Shown in pieces: positions 21,055 to 29,185 of a stretch of 64,000 bases of DNA. Source of the DNA: Candidatus Accumulibacter propinquus (GTDB lineage Bacteria; Pseudomonadota; Gammaproteobacteria; Burkholderiales; Rhodocyclaceae); the NCBI GenBank assembly GCA_016714935.1, contig JADKBU010000005.1, positions 62,001 through 126,000 on the forward strand, read 5' to 3'. A program made the translations under genes and the position numbers. Within the stretch, counting starts at the first letter, position 1. Every line of letters starts with the position of its first letter. The notes beneath the pieces are model-generated. The model was not told the origin of the DNA. It searched no databases and saw only the letters and a program-made list of their open reading frames with translations.

Positions 21055-22350
21055 ATGGTCAGCGAGCGCAAAGCCACCTTGAACATAGTTGGCGAGCCGG
21101 CAGTGCATTTTTCACTCCTGGTGCCGACACACGGTAGCGACTGCCTGGATATTCGTACGTTGGGCGCCAGGACCGGTCGCTTCGCGTACGATTCAGGCTT
21201 TGAATCGACTGCCAGTTGCAAGTCGAAGATCACCTTTGTCGATGGCGAGAAGGGAGAACTGCTTCATCACGGCTACCCGATCGAACAACTCGCCGAACAA
21301 TGTGACTTCCTGGATGTGGCCTACCTGCTGAAGCACGGGGAATTGGCTGACGCCGGGCAGAAGGTGGTGTTCGAGTCCGCGATCAGAAAGCACACGTCGT
21401 TGCACGAGCAGATGGTGAAGTTTTACCAGGGTTTTCGCCGTGACGCCGATCCCATGGCCGTGATGGTCGGGGTGGTGGGTGCGTTGTCGGCGTTTAATCA
21501 CGACGCGGCAGACTTTTTCGATACTGCGCAACGCAACCTCAATTTCCACCGGATCGTTGCCAGGATGCCGACGATCGTCGCCATGGCCTACAAGTACTCG
21601 ATCGGCGAACCGTTCATGAATCCGCGCGCCGACTTCGGGTATGCCGCCAACTTCCTGCACATGATGTTCGCTACCCCGCGCGAGGAGTTTCGGCCGAATC
21701 CGGTGCTGGTGCGTGCGCTCGACAGGTTGTTCATTGTCTTCGCCGACCAGGGACAGGATGCTTCGACCTCGACGGTCCGGATGGCCGGTTCCTCGGGCGC
21801 GAATCCCTTTGCCTGTGTGTCGGCGGCCATCGCCTGTCTGTCAGGGCCCGCGCATAGTGGAGCGAGCGAGGCGTGCCTGGCCATGCTCCAGGAGGTCGGC
21901 GATACGTCGCGCCTCGGCGGATTCGTCGCCCGTGCCCGCGACAAGAGCGATGGCTTCACGTTCAGCGGTTTCGGGCACCCGGTGTACCGGCACTTCGACC
22001 CGCGTGCGCAGTTGCTGCGGGAAGTCTGCGACGAGGTCCTGCAGGAACTGGGGCTGGAGCAGCATCGCCTGTTCGCACTGGCAAAGGCGCTAGAGAAATT
22101 GTCGCTGGAGGACCCATATTTCGTCGAGGAGGATCTCTATCCGAGTGTTGATTTTTATTCCGCCATTTTGCAGAAGGCGCTGGGTATCCCGACGTCGATG
22201 TTCGCGTGTATCCAGGCTCTCGCCCGCACCGCCGGCTGGATGGCGCAATGGGAAGAAATGCTGGCCGACTCGGAATACAAGATCGCGCGCCCACGGCAGC
22301 TTTATACCGGAGTAAACCGACGTGATCTGTCGGCGGCGATGCTACCCTGA
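21055..22350 (+). CDS. citrate synthase homologue with altered oxaloacetate-binding site
   Basis: A 431-residue protein that aligns end to end with E. coli GltA. The three catalytic residues are kept: His267 (GPAHSGAS), His308 (SGFGHPVYR) and Asp365 (SVDFYSA). The motif that in E. coli reads HADHEQN is here FADQGQD, so His226 and His229 (which contact oxaloacetate) become Phe229 and Gln232. GGAN becomes SGAS, and GHRVY becomes GHPVY. The C-terminal IARPRQLYTG is intact. It may be a citrate synthase with altered kinetics or a paralogue for a related 2-oxoacid. ATG at 21055 has a perfect ribosome site. It lies upstream of, and on the same strand as, the ATP-grasp/Anbu locus. Confidence 0.85.
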   Translation: MVSERKATLNIVGEPAVHFSLLVPTHGSDCLDIRTLGARTGRFAYDSGFESTASCKSKITFVDGEKGELLHHGYPIEQLAEQCDFLDVAYLLKHGELADAGQKVVFESAIRKHTSLHEQMVKFYQGFRRDADPMAVMVGVVGALSAFNHDAADFFDTAQRNLNFHRIVARMPTIVAMAYKYSIGEPFMNPRADFGYAANFLHMMFATPREEFRPNPVLVRALDRLFIVFADQGQDASTSTVRMAGSSGANPFACVSAAIACLSGPAHSGASEACLAMLQEVGDTSRLGGFVARARDKSDGFTFSGFGHPVYRHFDPRAQLLREVCDEVLQELGLEQHRLFALAKALEKLSLEDPYFVEEDLYPSVDFYSAILQKALGIPTSMFACIQALARTAGWMAQWEEMLADSEYKIARPRQLYTGVNRRDLSAAMLP

Positions 22351-22467
22351 CGCAGGGCGGGCCGCGGATGCACCAGTAGGGGGCGCAAAGCGCTGGCCCC
22401 GCACCATGTTCTGGCATAGCATGGCTTATTCGGCGCCCGCTTTCCCGACCTTTCGATGCTTTTTATT

Positions 22468-22483
22468 TGGCACGATTCATGCT
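22468..22483 (+). promoter_or_regulatory. sigma-54 (-24/-12) promoter of the ATP-grasp/alpha-E/Anbu locus
   Basis: TGGCACG-ATTC-ATGCT matches the sigma-54 consensus TGGCACG-N4-TTGCW at all but one fixed position, with correct GG-to-GC spacing. The predicted start of transcription is about 22494, 24 bases before the ATG at 22518. Such promoters need an enhancer-binding activator; no such gene is in the window. Confidence 0.75.
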
Positions 22484-22517
22484 TGTTAGTTGCAGACCCA
22501 ACCTGGTGGTGAGCATC

Positions 22518-23936
22518 ATGAACGCAGACTTCTATAACGAGATGTACGATTCGGCCGGGACCCTGCGGCCACACTACAGCGCCTTTGCGGAATGGCTGGC
22601 AGGGATGCCGCCGGAACGCCTGGAGCGCAAGCGCGCCGAGGCCGACACGGCTTTCCACCGCGTCGGTATCACTTTCGCGGTCTATGGCGAGGAGTCGGGT
22701 ACCGAACGCCTGATTCCGTTCGATATCATCCCGCGCATTATCCCGGCAGCCGAGTGGCAGGCGCTGCAGGCTGGTTTATGGCAGCGGGTGAAGGCGCTCA
22801 ACGCCTTCCTGCACGACATCTACCACGAGCAGGCAATCCTCAGGGCAGGCGTCATTCCGTCCGAGCAGGTCCTGAACAATACGCAGTTTCGACGCGAGAT
22901 GATGGGCGTCGACGTGCCGTCGGGCATCTACGCCCATATCGCCGGTGTCGACATCGTGCGTGCCGGCGCCGGCGAGTCCTACGTCCTCGAGGACAACCTG
23001 CGCGTGCCTTCGGGCGTCTCGTACATGATCGAAGACCGCAAGATGATGATGCGGCTGTTTCCTGAACTGTTCTCGCGGCATCTCATCGCCCCGGTACAGC
23101 ATTACCCCGACATGCTGCTCGAAAACCTGCGTACCGTGGCGCCGAAAGGGGTTGCCGACCCAACGGTCGTGCTGCTGACGCCGGGGGCCTACAACAGCGC
23201 CTATTTCGAACATACCTTCCTGGCGCAGCAGATGGGCGTCGAGCTGGTCGAAGGCCGGGACCTGTTCGTCAAGGACGAGACGGTGTTCATGCGCACCACG
23301 CAGGGACCGCAGCGGGTAGATGTCATCTATCGTCGACTTGACGATGACTTCCTGGATCCGCAGGTCTTCAACAAGGATTCGATGCTCGGCGTGCCGGGTT
23401 TGCTGGCCGCCTATCGCGCCGGTCATGTCACGCTGGCCAACGCCATTGGCACCGGTGTTGCCGACGACAAGTCGATCTATCCGTATGTACCGGAGATGAT
23501 CCGCTTCTACCTCGGCGAAGAGCCGAAGCTCAACAACGTTCCGACCTGGATGCTGCGCAAACCGGATGACCTCCAGTACGTCCTGGCACACCTGCCGGAA
23601 CTGGTGGTCAAGGAGGTGCATGGCGCCGGTGGCTACGGCATGCTGGTCGGGCCGGCTTCGACGCACGCCGAGATCGAGGATTTCCGCGCCCGTATCCTCG
23701 CCGCCCCCGAGAAGTATATCGCGCAGCCGACGCTGGCGCTGTCCAACTGTCCTACTTTCGTCGACGCGGGCATCGCCCCGCGTCACCTTGATCTGCGTCC
23801 TTTTGTCCTGTCCGGAAAGCGCGGCATCGGGATGGTGCCGGGCGGTCTGACGCGCGTAGCGCTGCGCGAAGGCTCGCTGGTTGTGAACTCGTCGCAGGGC
23901 GGGGGTACCAAGGACACCTGGGTGTTGGAAAACTGA
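22518..23936 (+). CDS. circularly permuted ATP-grasp ligase (DUF404/DUF407 type)
   Basis: A 472-residue stand-alone ligase. Signature segments are NNTQFRREMMGV, VLEDNLRVPSGVSYM, LTPGAYNSAYFEHTFLAQ, YRRLDDDFLDPQVFNKDS, ELVVKEVHGAGGYGM, PTFVDAGIAPRHLDLRPF and MVPGGLTRVA, then GGGTKDTW. These are the nucleotide- and metal-binding motifs of the permuted ATP-grasp clan, predicted to join a carboxylate to an amine. It is the first gene after a sigma-54 promoter, and the alpha-E gene follows after 18 bases. ATG at 22518 begins MNADFYNEMYD, as family members do; an upstream in-frame start at 22467 would overlap the promoter. Confidence 0.9.
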   Translation: MNADFYNEMYDSAGTLRPHYSAFAEWLAGMPPERLERKRAEADTAFHRVGITFAVYGEESGTERLIPFDIIPRIIPAAEWQALQAGLWQRVKALNAFLHDIYHEQAILRAGVIPSEQVLNNTQFRREMMGVDVPSGIYAHIAGVDIVRAGAGESYVLEDNLRVPSGVSYMIEDRKMMMRLFPELFSRHLIAPVQHYPDMLLENLRTVAPKGVADPTVVLLTPGAYNSAYFEHTFLAQQMGVELVEGRDLFVKDETVFMRTTQGPQRVDVIYRRLDDDFLDPQVFNKDSMLGVPGLLAAYRAGHVTLANAIGTGVADDKSIYPYVPEMIRFYLGEEPKLNNVPTWMLRKPDDLQYVLAHLPELVVKEVHGAGGYGMLVGPASTHAEIEDFRARILAAPEKYIAQPTLALSNCPTFVDAGIAPRHLDLRPFVLSGKRGIGMVPGGLTRVALREGSLVVNSSQGGGTKDTWVLEN

Positions 23937-23954
23937 GATGCACGGAGAGCCGAG

Positions 23955-24890
23955 ATGTTGAGCCGCACAGCCGATCACCTGTACTGGATGGCGCGTTACA
24001 CCGAACGCGCCGAGAACCTCGCGCGTCTTCTCGACGTGTCCTACCAGATGTCACTGGTGCCGCAGTCCGTTGCCTCGCAGAACGAGAACTGGCGCGCCAT
24101 TCTCGCCCTCAACAGTCTCGAGGCCGCTTTTGCGCTGGTCTACAACGAGGTGAATGTCGAGAACGTCCTGCGCTTCATGGTTTCCGACCCGTCCAATCCC
24201 TCGTCGATCTACAGTTGCCTGCGTGCCGCGCGCGAAAATGCGCACGCCGTGCGCGGCACGCTGACCGCCGAGATGTGGGAAAGCGTCAACGCCACTTGGA
24301 TCGAACTGCGCCAGCAAAATTTCGAGCACATCCTCGCGCGCGGGGTCAGCGAATTCTTCGACTGGGTCAAACTGCGTTCGGCGGTCACCCGCGGGGTGAC
24401 CTTCGGGACCATGCTCAAGGACGATGCGCTGCATTTCATCCGCCTGGGTGGCCTGCTTGAACGCGGTGACAACACCGCCCGCATTCTCGACATGCAGTAC
24501 CACATCCTGCGCCAGAATGACGACGAGGGAGCCAGTGACTTCTATCGCTGGGGGGCGCTGCTGCGCTCATTGTCGGCGTTTCAGGTGTACCGCAAGGTTT
24601 ATCGCGACGCCATCACGCCGGGCCGGGTCGCCGAGTTGCTGATCCTGCGCATGGACATGCCGAGATCGCTGCATGCCTGTGCCGACGGCATCGTCCGGAT
24701 GTTGCAGCTGATTGCCAATGGCGCTTCCGCGGAAACCGAACGTCAGGCGGGTGTGCTGCATGCCAGGCTGCATTTCGCGCGCATTGACGATGTGCTGGCC
24801 GGTGGACTGCACGAGTACCTGACCGACTTCATGGATCGGATCTACGAACTTGGCGATGGTATCAGTCGCGATTTCCTGATTCCTGGCTGA
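23955..24890 (+). CDS. alpha-E domain protein (DUF403)
   Basis: An all-helical protein of 311 residues beginning MLSRTADHLYWMARYTERAENLARLLD, the hallmark of the alpha-E family. Other conserved segments are SIYSCLRAARENAHAVRG and LKDDALHFIRLGGLLERGDNTARILD. The biochemical role is unresolved; it always accompanies permuted ATP-grasp ligases and is thought to help bind or modify the same substrate. It starts 18 bases after the ATP-grasp gene and is followed 69 bases later by Anbu. The same domain occurs as the C-terminal half of the fusion at 11538-14099. Confidence 0.92.
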   Translation: MLSRTADHLYWMARYTERAENLARLLDVSYQMSLVPQSVASQNENWRAILALNSLEAAFALVYNEVNVENVLRFMVSDPSNPSSIYSCLRAARENAHAVRGTLTAEMWESVNATWIELRQQNFEHILARGVSEFFDWVKLRSAVTRGVTFGTMLKDDALHFIRLGGLLERGDNTARILDMQYHILRQNDDEGASDFYRWGALLRSLSAFQVYRKVYRDAITPGRVAELLILRMDMPRSLHACADGIVRMLQLIANGASAETERQAGVLHARLHFARIDDVLAGGLHEYLTDFMDRIYELGDGISRDFLIPG

Positions 24891-24959
24891 GCGCGCCGTG
24901 GCCTCGGCCTCGCCCAGCGTGCCTGCCGCCGCGGCGCGCCGCCAGCGTGGCCGTCGGTC

Positions 24960-25694
24960 ATGACCTACTGTGTCGCCATGCGGCTGGATGCCGGCCTGGT
25001 GTTTCTGTCCGACTCGCGGACCAACGCCGGCGTCGACCACATCAACACCTTCCGCAAGATGACGGTGATCGAGCGCGTCGGTGATCGCGTGCTGGTCCTG
25101 ATGACCGCCGGCAACCTTTCGGTCAGTCAGTCGGTGGTGAATATTCTCCGCGAACGCCTGGATCGCAGCGACCAGGAGAACCTCTGCAGTCTGCCCAACC
25201 TCTTCGAAGCCGCGCGCCATGTCGGCAGCGTCGTGCGCGAGGTGCATCAGCGGGATGCCGCGGCACTGCAGGAATTCGGTATCGAGTTCAACGCGTCGAT
25301 CATCTTCGGCGGTCAGATCGGCGAAGAAGATCCGCGCCTGTTCAACATCTATGCAGCCGGCAACTTCATCGAAGCCAGCGAAGACACCCCGTATTTCCAG
25401 ATCGGCGAATCAAAATACGGCAAGCCGATCATCGACCGCGTCGTGAACCGCCGTACCACCTTCGAGGAAGCGGCCAAGTGCGCGCTGATTTCGATGGATT
25501 CGACGATCCGCTCGAACCTCTCGGTGGGCATGCCGCTCGATCTGCTGATTTACGAGCGGGATGCCCTGCGGGTACGCGATCATGTCAGCATTGGTTCGCA
25601 AAACGCCTATTTCAACACCATCCGCACGCTCTGGGGCGAGCGCCTGCGGCAGGCATTCACCGAGTTGCCCGACCCGGACTGGGGCAACTTCTGA
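24960..25694 (+). CDS. Anbu, proteasome-like N-terminal-threonine hydrolase
   Basis: A 244-residue member of the Anbu (ancestral beta-subunit / BPH) family. After removal of Met1 the nucleophile would be Thr2 (MTYCVAM). The Asp of FLSDSRTNAG and Lys of NTFRKM occupy the positions of proteasome Asp17 and Lys33. Other segments are VLVLMTAGNLSVSQSV, FNASIIFGGQIG, YAAGNFIEA, GESKYGKPI and SMDSTIRSNLSVGMPLDL. Anbu forms open-ring or lock-washer oligomers, and its activity is poorly understood. There is no clear ribosome site before the ATG, but the start is fixed by the catalytic Thr. It is the last gene of the sigma-54 locus and ends at a hairpin. Confidence 0.92.
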   Translation: MTYCVAMRLDAGLVFLSDSRTNAGVDHINTFRKMTVIERVGDRVLVLMTAGNLSVSQSVVNILRERLDRSDQENLCSLPNLFEAARHVGSVVREVHQRDAAALQEFGIEFNASIIFGGQIGEEDPRLFNIYAAGNFIEASEDTPYFQIGESKYGKPIIDRVVNRRTTFEEAAKCALISMDSTIRSNLSVGMPLDLLIYERDALRVRDHVSIGSQNAYFNTIRTLWGERLRQAFTELPDPDWGNF

Positions 25695-25713
25695 CGCCCG
25701 CGCGAGCGGGCGT
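25694..25713. terminator. bidirectional hairpin between Anbu and sodB
   Basis: ACGCCCGC (25694-25701) pairs perfectly with GCGGGCGT (25706-25713) around a GCGA tetraloop. It starts at the last base of the Anbu stop codon and separates two convergent genes. There is no long T-run, so it may act in both directions or mainly stabilise transcript ends. Confidence 0.6.
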
Positions 25714-25723
25714 CGACGGTTTG

Positions 25724-26311
25724 CTATGCGGCAAAGTTCTGTTCGGCGAAACGCCAGTTGGCGAGGCTGCCGAGGAAGGTTTCGACGAACTTCGGACGCA
25801 GGTTGCGATAATCGATGTAGTAGGCGTGTTCCCAGACGTCGATGCACAGCAGCGCCTTGTCGCCGGTGGTCAACGGGGTGCCGGCGGCACCCATGTTGAC
25901 AATGTCCAGCGAACCATCGGCCTTTTTGACCAGCCAGGTCCAGCCAGAGCCGAAATTGCCGACCGCGGAAGCCTGAAAGGCCTTGGCAAAATCCGCAAAC
26001 GATCCCCATTTGCCATCGATGGCCGCAGCCAGGTCACCGCCCGGCGCGCCGCCACCGTTTGGCGTCAGGCAGTTCCAGAAGAAAGTGTGGTTCCAGACCT
26101 GCGCCGAGTTGTTGTAGATGCCACCCGCCGGAGCCTTCCTGACGATCGCTTCGAGGTCGAGGGCTTCGAACTCGGTACCCTTGATCAGGTTGTTCAGGTT
26201 GGTGACGTAGGCCTGGTGGTGTTTGCCGTAGTGGTATTCCAGAGTCTCCCTGGACATGTGCGGGGTGAGGGCGTCGAGAGCGAAGGGCAGTTGCGGCAAT
26301 TGATGTTCCAT
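25724..26311 (-). CDS. sodB: iron superoxide dismutase
   Basis: A 195-residue cytoplasmic superoxide dismutase. Metal ligands are His27 (LEYHYGKHH), His75 (QVWNHTFFWN), and the Asp and His of CIDVWEHAYY. The active-site Gln comes from the NNSAQVWNH segment and not from the C-terminal half, which marks the Fe-type enzyme. It destroys superoxide produced during respiration. It converges on the Anbu gene. The 90 bases upstream, to the xseA stop, should hold its promoter. Confidence 0.95.
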   Translation of the reverse strand: MEHQLPQLPFALDALTPHMSRETLEYHYGKHHQAYVTNLNNLIKGTEFEALDLEAIVRKAPAGGIYNNSAQVWNHTFFWNCLTPNGGGAPGGDLAAAIDGKWGSFADFAKAFQASAVGNFGSGWTWLVKKADGSLDIVNMGAAGTPLTTGDKALLCIDVWEHAYYIDYRNLRPKFVETFLGSLANWRFAEQNFAA

Positions 26312-26401
26312 GAATGTTCTCCGTAAGGGTCGTTATGAGGGAAAGAGGGCTGATTTAATGCCTGCTGTGAACCGGCTTCGCTGGCGCTCCAGCAGGCGAT
26401 T

Positions 26402-27811
26402 CTAGTCTGCGCTTGCGGTGCTGGCAATGCCGCCGCCTGCAAGGGGGCATGCGGGGTCTTCGGAAATTGCCCGTACCGTCGCTTCGGCGCTGCCCCGGTG
26501 GAAGAAGACAACGATTGGCTGCCCAGGTTCAAGCGACCTGCTCTCGCGCACGACTTGTCGCTGCGCGTTGGCGACGATGCTGTAACCACGCGCCAGGACC
26601 GCCGTCGGGTTGAGGTGTTCGAGACCGGCCGTGAGACGGGCGAGATCGGCGTAGCGGCCCTGCAGTGTCCTGCTCCAGGCGCCACGCAGGCGCGGCGCCA
26701 GCGTTTCGAGGTGGTCGGCCTGGCGTGCTGGATCGGGGCGGGCCAGCAGCAGGCGACGGTTGAGGCCCGCCAGCATCGCGCGCGCGCGCGCGCTGGCTTG
26801 CAGCAGTCCAGCACCGAGGCGGCGCTGCAGGTTTTCGAGGCGCTCATGCTGGCGTGCGAGGTACAGCGCCGGGTGCTGCAGCCGGTGTGCCAGCCAGTCG
26901 AGGTGCTGGCCACGCTGATTGAGCTGCTGCTCGATCTGACGGCGCAAGGCGAGTTCGCCGGCGGCGAGCCGGGCGAGCAGCGCGGCCCGTTCGGGAGCCG
27001 CGATTTCGGCGGCGGCGGTGGGGGTCGGCGCCCGCTGATCGGCCGCAAAGTCGGCAATGGTGAAATCGGTTTCGTGACCGATGCCGCAGATCACCGGTAG
27101 CGAACACGCACGAATGGCCCGTGCCACGGCCTCGTCGTTGAATGCCCAGAGGTCTTCGATGCTGCCGCCTCCGCGGCAGACGATCAGCAGCTCGCATTCC
27201 CGACGCGCACCGGCACCGAGAATCGCCTCGGCGATTTGTCTGGCCGCCCCTTCACCTTGTACTGGAGTCGGGTAAAGCACGATGGCCACGTGTCCGGCGC
27301 GGCGTCGGAGCGTACTCAGGACGTCGCGCAGCGCCGCCGCCTGCGGCGAGGTGATGATGCCGATGCGCTGCGGAAACGTCGGCAAGGGGCGCTTCGCGGC
27401 GCTGTCGAACAGTCCTTCGCTGGCGAGCTGGTCCTGCAGCCGAAGGAAACGCTCGTAGAGGTTGCCGATGCCGCCACGACGCGCCGCTTCGACGTTGAGC
27501 TGGAAATCCCCGCGTGCCTCGTACAGCGTCACCAGCACGCGCGCCTCGATCTGCTGGCCATTCTCCAGTCGCCAGCCAAGAATCTGCGCGCGGCTCCGGA
27601 ACATGACGCAGCGCACCTGCGCGGCGCTGTCCTTGAGCGAAAAATAGAGATGCCCGGACGCCGCATGGCTGAGGTTGGAAATCTCGCCAGCCACCCAGCA
27701 CAAGGGAAAGGTCGCTTCGAGTCGCTCGCGCGCGAGGCGATTGAGGAGCGAAACCGGAATCACCGGTGCCGACCCGGGCAGCCCGATGTGTGCGCATGCA
27801 ATATCTGACAT
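26402..27811 (-). CDS. xseA: exodeoxyribonuclease VII large subunit
   Basis: A 469-residue protein with the N-terminal OB-fold (VAGEISNLSHAASGHLYFSLKD), the catalytic domain (RIGIITSPQAAALRDV, GGGSIEDLWAFNDE, GIGHETDFTIADFAAD) and a long coiled-coil C-terminal region. With XseB it degrades single-stranded DNA from both ends into oligonucleotides in DNA repair. No xseB is adjacent. A short CG-dinucleotide run within the coiled-coil region is ordinary coding sequence. Confidence 0.95.
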   Translation of the reverse strand: MSDIACAHIGLPGSAPVIPVSLLNRLARERLEATFPLCWVAGEISNLSHAASGHLYFSLKDSAAQVRCVMFRSRAQILGWRLENGQQIEARVLVTLYEARGDFQLNVEAARRGGIGNLYERFLRLQDQLASEGLFDSAAKRPLPTFPQRIGIITSPQAAALRDVLSTLRRRAGHVAIVLYPTPVQGEGAARQIAEAILGAGARRECELLIVCRGGGSIEDLWAFNDEAVARAIRACSLPVICGIGHETDFTIADFAADQRAPTPTAAAEIAAPERAALLARLAAGELALRRQIEQQLNQRGQHLDWLAHRLQHPALYLARQHERLENLQRRLGAGLLQASARARAMLAGLNRRLLLARPDPARQADHLETLAPRLRGAWSRTLQGRYADLARLTAGLEHLNPTAVLARGYSIVANAQRQVVRESRSLEPGQPIVVFFHRGSAEATVRAISEDPACPLAGGGIASTASAD

Positions 27812-28149
27812 GCGCCAATTCTACATGGCTGCCTGCCGCTTGCGCCGGGAATGGGCCGTGTCGGCCGCAGCAGGGGAGGTCAAGGTCAGGCGAAGCGTCC
27901 CTGGCGGTCGCCGACGCCCGCTGTGTGGCGACCGCTATCCGACGGCTCGCTGCCGCGATTTCCGGCACCCGGAAAAACTCCTTTTCCGCTCTGGACTTGG
28001 CTGTTTCCCCAACAGCCTGAGGGCATGGTTATCCACAGTTGCTGTGGATAGCCGGCCGGTCCCGGTGAAGGCTGTGCCGATCCCGGGGCTTGCTGCAAAC
28101 GCCGGCGCAGGCTAAAGTGCCCGCCTGAGAAATTCTCCTGGAGGAGAAC
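27812..28149. other. intergenic region between divergent xseA and exbB
   Basis: 338 bases without a convincing gene. They hold a pair of inverted DnaA-box-like sequences (28027-28053, listed separately) and, at the right end, the ribosome site TGGAGGAG for the GTG start of exbB. The remainder shows no clear structure. Confidence 0.55.
28027..28053. promoter_or_regulatory. inverted pair of DnaA-box-like sequences
   Basis: GGTTATCCACAG (28027-28038) and CTGTGGATAGCC (28042-28053) face each other across 3 bases, with 11 of 12 positions complementary. The left arm contains a perfect DnaA box TTATCCACA (28029-28037). The right arm holds CTATCCACA on the opposite strand, one mismatch from consensus. 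Possible roles are DnaA binding (titration or regulation of flanking genes) or simply a hairpin. Confidence 0.5.
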
Positions 28150-28758
28150 GTGTTTTCCATCATTCAGGCTGCTGGTTGGCCGATCTGGCCCTTGCTTATG
28201 GCGTCGATCATCGCCGTCGCGCTGATCATCGAGCGCCTTGCGGCGCTGCGGCGCAGCAAAGTCGTCCCACCCGGCCTGTTGCAGCGGGTCGTCGCCGAGT
28301 ATCGCCAGAATGGCGTGACTGGCGCCATGGTCGGCGACCTCGAGGCGCATTCCCCGCTCGGCCGCGTTCTCGGTGCCGGTCTGCGCAATGTCGGCAGTTC
28401 ACGCGAGATCATGAAGGAAGCGATCGAGGAGGCAGGCAGCGTGGTGTCGCACGATCTCGAACGCTATCTGACGACACTGGGCACCATCGCTGCCATCAGC
28501 CCGCTGATGGGTTTGTTCGGTACCGTCGTCGGCATGATCGAGATTTTCGGTTCGCAGGCACCCAGTGGCAGCAACCCGATACAACTCGCTCACGGCATTT
28601 CGGTAGCCCTGTACAACACCGGCTTTGGCCTGCTGATCGCCATTCCGAGCATGATCTTCTGGCGCCATTTCCGTGCCCTGGTGGATAGTTTCGTGATCGA
28701 GATGCAGCAGCAGGCGGTGCGCCTGGTCGAGGTTCTGCACGGCCAGCGCAAGTCTTGA
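28150..28758 (+). CDS. exbB: ExbB/TolQ-family proton channel subunit
   Basis: A 202-residue inner-membrane protein with three predicted membrane segments and the MotA/TolQ/ExbB domain: LTTLGTIAAISPLMGLFGTVVGMI, then ISVALYNTGFGLLIAIPSMIF. With its ExbD partner it uses proton-motive force to energise TonB-like proteins. The GTG start has a strong GGAGGAG site. It heads the exbB-exbD-lpxK-kdsB-adk unit. No tonB lies nearby; the separate TolQ/TolR pair is at 54552-55638. Confidence 0.9.
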   Translation: MFSIIQAAGWPIWPLLMASIIAVALIIERLAALRRSKVVPPGLLQRVVAEYRQNGVTGAMVGDLEAHSPLGRVLGAGLRNVGSSREIMKEAIEEAGSVVSHDLERYLTTLGTIAAISPLMGLFGTVVGMIEIFGSQAPSGSNPIQLAHGISVALYNTGFGLLIAIPSMIFWRHFRALVDSFVIEMQQQAVRLVEVLHGQRKS

Positions 28759-28768
28759 GGGTCCGGCG

Positions 28769-29185
28769 ATGAACTTTCGACGCGGTCGCGGCAGTGATGT
28801 GCCCGAGATCAACCTGATTCCGCTGATCGACGTGCTGCTGGTAATCATCATTTTCCTGATGTTGACCACCACCTACGCCAAGTTCTCCGGACTCGAGATC
28901 AGTCTGCCCACCGCCGACGCCAACAAGCAGACGGAGCAGCCCAACGAGATCAATGTCGCACTGACGGCGGCCGGCCAGGTGCTGGTGAACAAGATACCGC
29001 TGGCCACGGCCAGCGTGCCGGCGATCAGCGACGCGCTGCGCCGCGCAGCCGGAGACACCAGGGAACCGGTGATCGTGATCAATGCCGACGCCCGGGCCAA
29101 CTATCAGAGCGTCGTCGATATCATGCAGGCGGCGCAGACCGCCGGCTATCCGCGCATTTCCTTCGCCACCCAATCGCCGCACTGA
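28769..29185 (+). CDS. exbD: ExbD/TolR-family biopolymer transport protein
   Basis: A 138-residue protein with one N-terminal membrane segment carrying the proton-path Asp (EINLIPLIDVLLVIIIFLML), followed by a periplasmic domain (VIVINADARANYQSVVDIM). It forms the ion-driven motor with ExbB, encoded 10 bases upstream. Its stop overlaps the lpxK start by one base, so translation is coupled. Confidence 0.9.
   Translation: MNFRRGRGSDVPEINLIPLIDVLLVIIIFLMLTTTYAKFSGLEISLPTADANKQTEQPNEINVALTAAGQVLVNKIPLATASVPAISDALRRAAGDTREPVIVINADARANYQSVVDIMQAAQTAGYPRISFATQSPH

Noticed and set aside
22400..22418. NtrC-like site GCACCA...TGG upstream of the sigma-54 promoter
   Set aside because: The left half fits the NtrC half-site but the right half and the spacing do not.
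26774..26790. CG-dinucleotide run
   Set aside because: It lies inside the coiled-coil coding part of xseA and encodes Ala/Arg; no sign of a functional repeat.
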